From Aquabacterium humicola (GTDB lineage Bacteria > Pseudomonadota > Gammaproteobacteria > Burkholderiales > Burkholderiaceae_C): a stretch of 64,000 nucleotides of DNA. Of the stretch, positions 56,267 through 64,000 are shown in pieces. Position 1 is the first letter of the stretch; each line of letters starts with the position of its first letter. Below the pieces are notes generated by a model. The model saw nothing but the letters and a program-made list of their open reading frames with translations, was not told where the DNA came from and ran no database searches. Location of the stretch: positions 1,240,001 to 1,304,000 of the forward strand of contig NZ_JARGNB010000001.1 in assembly GCF_030167915.1 (NCBI RefSeq). The letters run 5' to 3'. The position numbers were made by a program, and so were the translations under genes.

Positions 56267-56599
56267 ATGAGCCTGTATTACGTCAATGACGAGCACCCGT
56301 GGACCGAGCTCGGCGACGGCATCCGCCGCAAGATCGTCGGCCACACGCCGCAGCTGATGAGCGTGCTGGTGCAGTTCGACCGCGGCGCCATCGGCACGCC
56401 GCACGCGCACGAGGTGCACGACCAGATCGCCTATGTGGTCAGCGGCTCGTTCGAGGCCACCGTCGGCGGCATCAAGCGGGTGCTTCGAGCCGGCGATGCC
56501 TTCATCGCCGCCCACGGCACCGAGCACGGCGTGATCGCGCTCGAGGCGGGCAGCACCCTGCTCGACCAGTTCTCTCCGCGGCGCGAGGACTACCTCTGA
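56267..56599 (+). CDS. kdgF: Cupin protein, likely KdgF (uronate linearisation)
   Basis: 110 residues, one small cupin domain. Metal-binding set: PHAHEVHDQIAYVVSGSFEATVG (H-x-H-x-x-x-x-Q) and AHGTEHGVIALEAGS (third His). KdgF converts the cyclic 4,5-unsaturated galacturonate released by Ogl to the linear 4-deoxy-L-threo-5-hexosulose uronate, feeding KduI. Start ATG follows AGGACCGAGG. Divergent from KduI with a shared operator, which supports the role. Confidence 0.85.
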   Translation: MSLYYVNDEHPWTELGDGIRRKIVGHTPQLMSVLVQFDRGAIGTPHAHEVHDQIAYVVSGSFEATVGGIKRVLRAGDAFIAAHGTEHGVIALEAGSTLLDQFSPRREDYL

Positions 56600-56765
56600 T
56601 GCCGCCCTGATCGACCGGCGCCCGCGGCACTGCAGCCGCCCACGCGCTCCTGATCGAAGGCGCCCTGCGCGCGCCGCCCCCGCCCTGAACTACCGGCACG
56701 ACGCCGGCGGCCGACCGCTGCCTGCGCGCATGGCCGCGCCTATTGAACGCCACAGGAGACAAGAC

Positions 56766-59723
56766 ATGAGCACGCGCATCACGCGACTCCCGCAGACCTT
56801 CCCGACGGCCGTCGCGCTGGCGGTGCTGACCGCGCTGAATGGCGGCGCATCGGCACAGACGACACCCGCGCAGCAGCCTGCGCAAGCCGGCAACACCGTC
56901 GTCGTCACGGGCCTGCGCGCCGCGTTGGAAAGTGCGCTGAACGCCAAGCGCGAGGACAAGGGCATCGTCGACGTCATCAAGGCCGAGGACATCGCGAAGT
57001 TCCCCGACACCAACCTCGCCGAGTCGCTGCAGCGCATCCCCGGCGTGGTGATCGACCGCGACGCCGGCGAAGGCCGCAACATCACGGTGCGCGGCCTGGG
57101 CCTGGACTTCACCCGCGTGCGCATCAACGGCATCGAGGCACTGGCCACCACCGGCGGCACCGATTCGTCGGGCGGTGCGAACCGCTCGCGCGGCTTCGAC
57201 TTCAACGTCTTCGCGGCCGAGCTCTTCAACTCCATCACCGTGCGCAAGAGCGCGTCGGCCGATGTCGACGAAGGCTCGCTCGGCGCGACGGTGGACCTGC
57301 AGACCTCGCGCCCGCTGGACTTCCCGCGCGGCTTCAAGGCCACCGCGTCGCTGAAGGGCCGCTACAACGACCTGTCGGGCAAGACCGACCCACGCGTCGC
57401 GTTCCTCGTGTCGAACACCAACGAAAACAAGAGCTTCGGCGTGCTGCTGTCGGCCGCGTACTCCAGGCGCCAGCTGAACGAAGAAGGCTTCTCGACCGTG
57501 CGCTGGGACAACGGCCCGTCGTCCGGCGGCTGGTGCGCACCGCAGGGCGTGACGCCGGCGAACCCGGCGAACTCCACCGCCACCACCTGCGGCCCGGCGG
57601 CGCAGGGCGTGCAGCGGCTGCCGAACACGCCGGAGAACATCGCCGAGTACAACGAGGCGTCGAAGGCCGGCAACTTCCACCCGCGCCTGCCGCGCTACGG
57701 CCGGCTGACGCACGACCAGGACCGACTCGGCGTCACCGGCTCGGTGCAGTGGAAGCCCTCCGACGAGACGCTGCTGACCTTGGACCTGCTCTACGCGAAG
57801 CTGAAGGCCACGCGCCAGGAGGACTTCCTGGAAGCGATCTCGTTCAGCCGCACCGCCGGCCAAGGTGGCAAGCCGCAGACCAGCGTGCTCGACGCGCAGT
57901 ACGACGCCAATGGCTCGCTGCTCTACGGCCGCTACAACGGCGTCGACATCCGCGCCGAGTCACGCTACGACGAGCTGTCGACCGAATTCACGCAGCCCAG
58001 CCTGACGTTGCAGCAGCGCTTCGGCGACTTCGTCACCGTCAACGCCAAGCTCGGCCGCGCCGATTCGAAGTTCCGCAACCCGGTGCAGACGACGACCACG
58101 CTGGATGCGCTGAACGTCAACGGCTATGCGATCGACTTCCGCAACAGCACGCGGCTGCCGGTCATCAGCTACCCGTTCGATCCGAACACCGTGGGTCCGA
58201 ACAGCCTGACCCTGGTCGGCGTGCCGCAGGTGAGCAGCGGCACGCAGCCGACGACGATCGCGAATACCACCAGCAGCGAGATCCGCATCCGCCCGCAGGG
58301 CTCGAACAACCGGAACGACATCCTGCACGCCGACGTCGCCTGGGAGATCGTGCCCGACAAGCTGACCTTGCAGGCCGGCATCGACTACAAGAAATACGAC
58401 TTCGACACCTACGAGTTCCGCCGCATCAACCAGAACGACACCATCTTCGCGCCGGCCAACGGCGTGCCGCTGTCGAACCTGGTGACGATGATCTCGGGCT
58501 TCGGCAAGAACCTGAACCTGCCGGCGGGCACGCCGACCTCGTGGGCGATCCCGGACCTCAACGCCATTGCGAACGCCTACGACATCTACTGCAACTGCCT
58601 GAAGAGCGGCCCGGTCGGCGGCCCCGGCGACTTCACGCTGTCGTCGATCACCAATGGCAATGCACGCGGCAACAACCGCGCGGTGAGCGAGAAGGATTCC
58701 GGCGGCTTCTTCATGGCCGACTTCTCCACCGCGCTCGGCGGCGTGCCCCTGCGCGGCAACCTCGGCGTGCGCTACGTGAAGACGGAGCAGGTGGCCACCG
58801 GCTACCAGGCCACCGCCGGCGGCACGCAGGTGCAGGTGGCGCAGACCTACGACGACCTGCTGCCGTCGCTGAACCTCTCGGCCTCGCTGAGCAAGGACTT
58901 CATCGTGCGTTTCGCGGCGGCCAAGGTGATGGCCCGGCCGCAGCTCGGCTTCCTGAACCCGGGCGGCACGATCAGCACCACCGGCACGCTGTCGATCACC
59001 AGCGGCAACCCGCTGCTGAAGCCCTTCCGCGCGAAGACCTTCGACACCAGCCTGGAGTGGTACCACTCGCGCAATGCGTTCGTCGGCCTGGGCCTGTTCC
59101 ACAAGAACATCAACACCTACATCCAGAGCCTGCGCACCAACGTGCCCTACAAGGAGACCGGCCTGCCGCTCACACTCTTGCCGTCGAACTTCACCGGCGA
59201 CGAGGTGTTCCAGGTGACGACGCCGGTCAATACCCGCGGCGGCAAGTTGAACGGCTTCGAGATCAACATCCAGCAGCCCTTCACCTTCCTGCCCGGCGCG
59301 GCCAAAAACTTCGGCACGCTGCTGAACTACACGCAGGTGAAGTCGAAGATCGAGTACCTGGTCTCGCCGAACGGCGGCGCGACGATCACCGACGACCTGC
59401 TGAACCTGTCGCCGAAGTCGTGGAACGCGACGCTGTACTACGACGACGGCAAGTGGAGCGCGCGTGTCTCGGGCGCTTACCGCATGGGCTTCCTGCAGCG
59501 CGTGCCCGGCCAGAACAACAACGACGTCGAAGGCAAGAACTCCAGCGTCAACATCGACGCGTCGATCTCGTACAAGTACAGCGACGCGCTGGAATTCACG
59601 CTCGAAGGCGTGAACCTGACCGACCGGCCGAACGACCAGTTCATCAGCCGGGCGCGCAACAGCTCGGTGGTCTACCACGTGACCGGGCGCGAATACCTGT
59701 TCGGCCTGCGCTACAAGTTCTGA
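56766..59723 (+). CDS. TonB-dependent outer-membrane receptor (pectin oligomers)
   Basis: 985 residues. Signal peptide to about 30 (ALNGGASAQT). Plug opens VVVTGLRAALESALNAKREDKGIVDVIKAEDIAKFPDTNLAESLQRIPGVVIDRDAGEGRNITVRGLG, the Caulobacter/Xanthomonas sugar-receptor subgroup. A 22-strand barrel follows, closing GREYLFGLRYKF with the usual terminal aromatic. ATG seven bases after AGGAG. It heads the right-hand group with the two extracellular pectate lyases, so the probable cargo is galacturonan oligomers. Confidence 0.95.
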   Translation: MSTRITRLPQTFPTAVALAVLTALNGGASAQTTPAQQPAQAGNTVVVTGLRAALESALNAKREDKGIVDVIKAEDIAKFPDTNLAESLQRIPGVVIDRDAGEGRNITVRGLGLDFTRVRINGIEALATTGGTDSSGGANRSRGFDFNVFAAELFNSITVRKSASADVDEGSLGATVDLQTSRPLDFPRGFKATASLKGRYNDLSGKTDPRVAFLVSNTNENKSFGVLLSAAYSRRQLNEEGFSTVRWDNGPSSGGWCAPQGVTPANPANSTATTCGPAAQGVQRLPNTPENIAEYNEASKAGNFHPRLPRYGRLTHDQDRLGVTGSVQWKPSDETLLTLDLLYAKLKATRQEDFLEAISFSRTAGQGGKPQTSVLDAQYDANGSLLYGRYNGVDIRAESRYDELSTEFTQPSLTLQQRFGDFVTVNAKLGRADSKFRNPVQTTTTLDALNVNGYAIDFRNSTRLPVISYPFDPNTVGPNSLTLVGVPQVSSGTQPTTIANTTSSEIRIRPQGSNNRNDILHADVAWEIVPDKLTLQAGIDYKKYDFDTYEFRRINQNDTIFAPANGVPLSNLVTMISGFGKNLNLPAGTPTSWAIPDLNAIANAYDIYCNCLKSGPVGGPGDFTLSSITNGNARGNNRAVSEKDSGGFFMADFSTALGGVPLRGNLGVRYVKTEQVATGYQATAGGTQVQVAQTYDDLLPSLNLSASLSKDFIVRFAAAKVMARPQLGFLNPGGTISTTGTLSITSGNPLLKPFRAKTFDTSLEWYHSRNAFVGLGLFHKNINTYIQSLRTNVPYKETGLPLTLLPSNFTGDEVFQVTTPVNTRGGKLNGFEINIQQPFTFLPGAAKNFGTLLNYTQVKSKIEYLVSPNGGATITDDLLNLSPKSWNATLYYDDGKWSARVSGAYRMGFLQRVPGQNNNDVEGKNSSVNIDASISYKYSDALEFTLEGVNLTDRPNDQFISRARNSSVVYHVTGREYLFGLRYKF

Positions 59724-59743
59724 CGCAGGAAGGAGCCACACCG

Positions 59744-62700
59744 ATGAATCGCCTGGCTTCCTTCACCGCCGCCGCGCTCGCCGCGGCGGCCTTCGGCGGC
59801 GCGGCGCTGTCCGCGGTCGCCGCGCCGGTGCCCGCGGGCACCGTCGTCACAGCCCTTCGCGACGGGCAGCCGTCGATGCTCGGCCTCGACACCGGCTTCG
59901 CCGACGTCGCGGGCTCGAACGTCGTCACGCTGACCGACACAGACCTCGAGCTGCTCAGCGCCGACTTCGCGATCGCCGTCGACCTGTTCAGCAGCGGCCT
60001 CGTGCAGCTGTACGACAACGGCGGCAGCGGCTGGGCCGGCACCACCGAGCTGGTCCTCGCCTTCGCCGGCCTGCTCGCACCGCTGGGCAGCGTCAGCGTC
60101 GATCACGCGATGCTCGTCGCCGGCAGCATAGACGCCACGCTGCTCGACGGCGGCCACACGCTGAAGCTGACGTTCAGCGACGTGCAGCTGCGCGACGGTT
60201 TCGGCCCGCTGAACCTGCAGCTGAACAGCGTGCCCGAGCCGGCCACGATCGCGCTGATCGCCGCGGCCCTCGGCGCCGCAGCCGGCAGCGGGCTGCGCCG
60301 GCGCTCGCTCGCGGCCCTCGGCCTCGCGGCAGCGGTCGCGCTGCCGGCGGCGGCCCAGATCGATCCCGCGCGCGAGGTCGCGCCGGCCGACGGCTTCGCC
60401 GCGATGGCCGGCGGCACCAGCGGCGGCGCGGCGGCGACGGCCGACCAGATCTACACGGTGGCCAACCGCGCGCAGCTGCTGGCGGCGATCGCCAACGGCG
60501 GTGCGAAGCCGAAGATCATCAAGGTGGTCGGCGCCATCGACATGAGCGAGGGCCTGCCCTACACGTCGAAGGCCGACCAGGACCAGCGCGCGATGGTGCG
60601 CCTGCCGCCCAATACCACGCTGATCGGCGCCGGCCCGGGGGCCGGGCTCGTCCATGGCCGCATCGAGATCATCGGCGTCTCGAACGTCATCGTGCGCAAC
60701 CTGCACATCGTCGCGCCTTGCGACGTCGCGCCGGTGTGGGACCCCAACGACGGCGCCACCGGCAACTGGAACGCGGCCTACGACGCGATCACCATCCTCG
60801 GCGCCGACCACGTCTGGATCGACCACAACACGATCACCGACGCCCCGGTCACCGACGACCAGCTGCCCGTCGAGAACGGCAAGACGAAGCAGTGCCACGA
60901 CGGCGCGATCGACATCACGCGCGGCGCCAACTTCGTGACGGTGTCGTACAACCTGCTCGACCGCCACGACAAGACGATGCTGATCGGCCATTCGGACAGC
61001 TTCACCGCCGACATCGGCCGGCTGAAGGTGACGATCGCCAACAACGTCTTCAATGCCATCGGCCAGCGTGCGCCGCGCGTACGCTTCGGCCAGGTGCACC
61101 TGTTCAACAACGTTCACGCCGGCACGAAAGCAGCGGCGGTGTACGGGCACTCGTACAGCGTCGGCATCGGCACCGGCGCGCAGGTGATCTCGCAGGCCAA
61201 CATGTTCGCCATCGCCGGCGCTGCGCCCGGCTGCGCCAGCGTGCTGCAGACGCTGAACCCGAGCGCCACGAGCGCATTCGCCGATGCCGGCTCGCTGCTC
61301 AACGGCGCAGCGCTCGGCGCCTGCCCGGTGTCGAACGCCGTCGCGTGGAGCGTGCCCTACGCCTTCTCGCCGCGCCCGGCGGCGCTGGTGAAGGCCAACG
61401 CGCTCGCCAAGGCCGGCGCCGGCAAGCTGAAGACCACGATCAGCGGCAGCGGCAATGTCGGCGCGACGCCCGGCACGCTGCTGCCGGCAGCGGGCGCCGC
61501 CGGCGTGCACGTCGACACCGCGCTGATGCTCGCCTTCGACGGCGCGCCGAAGCTCGGCAGCACCGGCTTCGTCACGGTCCGTCGCGCCAGCGACGGCACG
61601 GTGGCCGACCGCATCGACCTCTCGACCGCCCCATCGGCCGGCGATACGCAGACGGTCCTCGCGCGCAGCAACCTCGAGATCGACGCCCTGGCGCTGGGCG
61701 CGATGCCCGAGAACGCCCAGCGCGCGCGCTTCGTCTGGTTCCGGCCGGTGACGATCAGCGGCAATGCCGCGGTCATCAAACTGCACAACAACCGCCTGGC
61801 CTTCGACACGACCTACACCGTGACGATCGATGCCGCGGCCTTCGGCGGCACGGTGCATGGCGCGGCCTTCGCCGGCGCGCAGTGGAGCTTCACGACCCGC
61901 AGCGCGCCCATCAGCCGCACCAGCGTGTCGGTCGACGACGACGGCAGCGCAGCGGACTTTCGAACGCTGCAGGGTGCGCTGAACTGGGTGATGTTGAACT
62001 GCTCCACCGGCAGCGCGCCGGCGGGGGGCTGCAACACCGTCGCGACGCCGAAGACCATCACGCTGAAGAACGGCCTCTACCCCGAGCTGGCGACCCTGCG
62101 CAACGTGCACAACCTGAACATCGTCGGCGAAAGCCGCGACGGCGTTCGCGTGGGCACGGTGAACTTCGAATCACTGAACGCCGGCAGCGGCGCGACGGCC
62201 ACCAGCGCGGGCACCACGTTCACCACGTCGGGCCGCGTGCCGGGCCACCGCGTGCTGGGCGGCGGCCGCGCGGTGCTGCTGGTCGAGAACGCCGACCTGC
62301 TGACCTTGTCGAACTTCACGCTGGAGAACCCGCACACGCGCAGCGGGCTGTACGACAACCAGGCCGAGGCGATCTACTTCAATACCAGCCAGACGCCGGC
62401 CGCGGCGCGTTTGGTGGCCAAGGAGATGAACTTCCTGTCCGAGCAGGACACCCTGCAGCTCAAGGGCTATGTCTGGATGTGGCGCTCCCTCGTCGTCGGC
62501 AACGTCGACTTCATCTGGGGCGGTCCGATGGCGGTGCTGTTCGAGCAGTGCGAGATCCGCTCGGTGTTCGATCCGTCGAGCAGCTCGCCCGGCTTCATCC
62601 TGCAGGCGCGTGCGACACCGGGCGACGCGGGCTTCGTCTTCCTCGACTCGACGCTCACCGCCGGCGCCGGCGTCACGCAGGCCTACCTCGCGCGCAGCGG

Positions 62701-63103
62701 CAGCACGGCGAGCAGCACCTACGTCGACAACATCGCGTTGATCAACACCCGCATCGGGCCGCACATCCTGCCGGTGGGCTGGTGCGTCGGCACCGGGACC
62801 AGCCGCACCGGCACCGCACAGGGCAGCTGCGGCAGCAACCCGCCACCGTGGTCCGGCGCCGGCAACGGCGGCGCGACCGACGCGGCCGGGTGGCGCGAGT
62901 GGGGCAGCATGGACCTCGCCGGCCTGCCGCTCGATGTGAGCGGCCGGCTCGGCGCGGCGACGGTGCTGGTCAATGGCGCGCCGGCCACCGTGCAGCTGGC
63001 GAAGCCGCTGGACAGCACGCAGGGCCTGGCGACGCGCGCCGAGGTGTTCTTCAGGAGCACCGCGGCCACCGGGGCGCCGGGCGGCTGGGTGCCCCAGCCG
63101 TGA
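59744..63103 (+). CDS. Pectate lyase (PL1) / pectin methylesterase (CE8) fusion with internal PEP-CTERM-like segment
   Basis: 1119 residues, starting with AAGGAG eight bases before ATG. Order: signal peptide (1-27); a domain of about 130 residues with no clear homology; a PEP-CTERM-like V163-P-E-P-A-T plus hydrophobic helix and R185-R-R; a second signal-like stretch SLAALGLAAAVALPAAAQ (188-205); PL1 pectate lyase about 206-560 (WIDHN 358-362, RxPxxR Arg442-Pro444-Arg447); a Big_5-like domain about 575-715; CE8 about 720-1110 with QAEAIYF (873-879), Asp902 (EQDTLQL) and Asp922 (GNVDFIWGG). It cuts and de-esterifies pectin outside the cell. The PEP-CTERM-like part inside one chain is abnormal; an exosortase substrate usually ends there. 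Confidence 0.92.
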   Translation: MNRLASFTAAALAAAAFGGAALSAVAAPVPAGTVVTALRDGQPSMLGLDTGFADVAGSNVVTLTDTDLELLSADFAIAVDLFSSGLVQLYDNGGSGWAGTTELVLAFAGLLAPLGSVSVDHAMLVAGSIDATLLDGGHTLKLTFSDVQLRDGFGPLNLQLNSVPEPATIALIAAALGAAAGSGLRRRSLAALGLAAAVALPAAAQIDPAREVAPADGFAAMAGGTSGGAAATADQIYTVANRAQLLAAIANGGAKPKIIKVVGAIDMSEGLPYTSKADQDQRAMVRLPPNTTLIGAGPGAGLVHGRIEIIGVSNVIVRNLHIVAPCDVAPVWDPNDGATGNWNAAYDAITILGADHVWIDHNTITDAPVTDDQLPVENGKTKQCHDGAIDITRGANFVTVSYNLLDRHDKTMLIGHSDSFTADIGRLKVTIANNVFNAIGQRAPRVRFGQVHLFNNVHAGTKAAAVYGHSYSVGIGTGAQVISQANMFAIAGAAPGCASVLQTLNPSATSAFADAGSLLNGAALGACPVSNAVAWSVPYAFSPRPAALVKANALAKAGAGKLKTTISGSGNVGATPGTLLPAAGAAGVHVDTALMLAFDGAPKLGSTGFVTVRRASDGTVADRIDLSTAPSAGDTQTVLARSNLEIDALALGAMPENAQRARFVWFRPVTISGNAAVIKLHNNRLAFDTTYTVTIDAAAFGGTVHGAAFAGAQWSFTTRSAPISRTSVSVDDDGSAADFRTLQGALNWVMLNCSTGSAPAGGCNTVATPKTITLKNGLYPELATLRNVHNLNIVGESRDGVRVGTVNFESLNAGSGATATSAGTTFTTSGRVPGHRVLGGGRAVLLVENADLLTLSNFTLENPHTRSGLYDNQAEAIYFNTSQTPAAARLVAKEMNFLSEQDTLQLKGYVWMWRSLVVGNVDFIWGGPMAVLFEQCEIRSVFDPSSSSPGFILQARATPGDAGFVFLDSTLTAGAGVTQAYLARSGSTASSTYVDNIALINTRIGPHILPVGWCVGTGTSRTGTAQGSCGSNPPPWSGAGNGGATDAAGWREWGSMDLAGLPLDVSGRLGAATVLVNGAPATVQLAKPLDSTQGLATRAEVFFRSTAATGAPGGWVPQP

Positions 63104-64000
63104 GGCGGCGCGCGGCCGCGCTCGCGGCGCTGGCGCTGGCGGCGTGCGCGAGCCCGCCGCCACGCTCATCGACGCCGGCCGCGCCGGCCGCCGTGCTCGC
63201 CTTCCCCGGTGCCGAAGGCGCCGGCCGCTTTGCGGCGGGCGGCCGCGGCGGCGCGGTCTTCCACGTCACCCACCTGGGCGACCGCGGCCCGGGCTCGCTG
63301 CGCGCCGCGGTCGAGGCCGGCGGCGCGCGCACCGTGGTCTTCGAGGTCTCCGGCACCATCGCCTTGAAGTCGCCGCTGGTCGTGCGCCACGGCCGCCTCA
63401 CCATCGCCGGCCAGACCGCGCCCGGCGACGGCATCACGCTGCGCGACCAGCCCTTCGAGATCGCGGCCGACGACGTGATCGTGCGCTTCATCCGCTCGCG
63501 GCTCGGCGACGAGTCCGGCGTCGACGGCGATGCGATCGGCGTGGTCGCGGGGCAGCGCATCATGCTGGACCACGTCTCGGCGAGCTGGTCGACCGACGAG
63601 GCGCTGTCGCTGTCGGCGCGCTTCGATGCGCCCGAGCGCTCCTTCGGCGACGTGACGGTGCAATGGAGCTTCATCACCGAATCGCTCAACCGCAACGCCG
63701 CCAAGAAGGGCGAGGCGCACGGCTTCGGCACGCTGCTGCGGGCCGGCCGCGGCGCGCGCATCAGCATGCACCACAACCTGTGGGCGCTGCACCTGGACCG
63801 CATGCCGCGGCCCGGCAACTGGCTCAAGCCCGACGTCGACCCGCAGGGCGCGGTCTTCGACTTCCGCGCCAACGTCTTCTACGGCTGGGGCCGCGACCGC
63901 GCCGGCTACAACGTCGATTCGACGAACACCCGCTCGACCTACCGCTTCACCGACAACGCCTACCTCGCCGGCCCGATGTCGACCGGCACGCTGGCCTTCG
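63100..64000 (+). CDS. Lipoprotein pectate lyase (PL1-like), 3' end cut by window edge
   Basis: 300 codons visible from GTG, which overlaps the previous stop as GTGA. Lipobox LALAAC (Cys16). Mature part reads VLAFPGAEGAGRFAAGGRGGAVFHVTHLGDRGPGSLRAAV, then GQTAPGDGITLRDQPFEI, VDGDAIGVVAGQRIMLDHVSASWSTDEALSL and ISMHHNLWALHLDRMPRPG, the standard opening half of bacterial PL1 pectate lyases. It should be anchored on the cell surface or in the periplasm. Translationally coupled to the fusion gene. Confidence 0.88.
   Translation, partial: MRRRAAALAALALAACASPPPRSSTPAAPAAVLAFPGAEGAGRFAAGGRGGAVFHVTHLGDRGPGSLRAAVEAGGARTVVFEVSGTIALKSPLVVRHGRLTIAGQTAPGDGITLRDQPFEIAADDVIVRFIRSRLGDESGVDGDAIGVVAGQRIMLDHVSASWSTDEALSLSARFDAPERSFGDVTVQWSFITESLNRNAAKKGEAHGFGTLLRAGRGARISMHHNLWALHLDRMPRPGNWLKPDVDPQGAVFDFRANVFYGWGRDRAGYNVDSTNTRSTYRFTDNAYLAGPMSTGTLAF

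Noticed and set aside
57960-59741. Long minus-strand open frame opposite the TonB receptor
   Set aside because: Low-complexity Arg/Gln/Val composition and no motif; the plus-strand receptor explains the sequence.

Overview
The window is GC-rich, about 70 percent by eye. Gene content suggests a betaproteobacterium of the order Burkholderiales, probably near Roseateles, Mitsuaria or Rubrivivax: orphan Bug-type solute-binding proteins, an ECF sigma factor with a DGPF-type partner, DUF1127, DUF2235 and a CspA with a long leader. The organism is not named by any marker gene here. No rRNA, tRNA, CRISPR array, insertion sequence or integrase was recognised.

Positions 1-37750 are a mosaic of small housekeeping and accessory units. 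From the left: a tripartite RND efflux operon led by a DUF1127 protein (minus strand, pump cut by the window edge); a DUF2235 lipase-like gene interrupted by one in-frame TGA; a two-gene secreted/beta-propeller operon; YiaA-like and other small membrane proteins; an ECF sigma/VOC/YCII-DGPF cluster; a ferritin-like protein with a cytochrome c; a LysR / Bug / D-aminoacylase unit; a GFA-domain enzyme; a globin divergent from a large winged-helix NB-ARC regulator; a PLP enzyme of the cysteine synthase family; a four-gene thioesterase / pseudo-receiver / hybrid kinase / OmpR regulator operon; and a run of small enzymes (DUF1697, an SRPBCC-NIPSNAP fusion, a TPR-methyltransferase, ASCH, GNAT, thioesterase) up to a cold-shock gene.

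Positions 37781-64000 form one coherent pectin and sugar-acid catabolic island. At its right end, plus-strand genes encode a TonB-dependent receptor, a giant secreted pectate lyase / pectin methylesterase fusion and a second lipoprotein pectate lyase (cut by the window edge). Divergently, a minus-strand operon runs KduI, KduD, two permeases, an ATPase and a binding protein of a carbohydrate ABC transporter, oligogalacturonate lyase and an IclR regulator. A KdgF-like cupin faces KduI across a shared promoter region holding a near-perfect palindrome. Further left a second minus-strand operon starts with a FadR-type GntR regulator and encodes KdgD, glucarate dehydratase, a 2-hydroxyacid dehydrogenase, a 2-oxoglutarate-semialdehyde-type dehydrogenase, a GarL-like aldolase, a GarR-like reductase and two Bug proteins. 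Inferred flow: pectin is de-esterified and cut outside the outer membrane; oligomers enter through the TonB receptor and the ABC transporter; Ogl, KdgF, KduI and KduD convert unsaturated units toward 2-keto-3-deoxygluconate. Glucarate from saturated uronic acids goes through GudD and then either KdgD plus dehydrogenase to 2-oxoglutarate, or GarL plus GarR to pyruvate and glycerate. KdgK, KdgA, uronate dehydrogenase and an exosortase are not in the window.

The most unusual items are a PEP-CTERM-like signal buried inside the pectate lyase/methylesterase protein, directly followed by what looks like a second signal peptide; two inverted copies of an 82-bp non-coding core, each in its own inverted-repeat stem, inside the ABC transporter operon; a kinase operon containing a receiver that lacks its phospho-acceptor; and the premature TGA in the DUF2235 gene.
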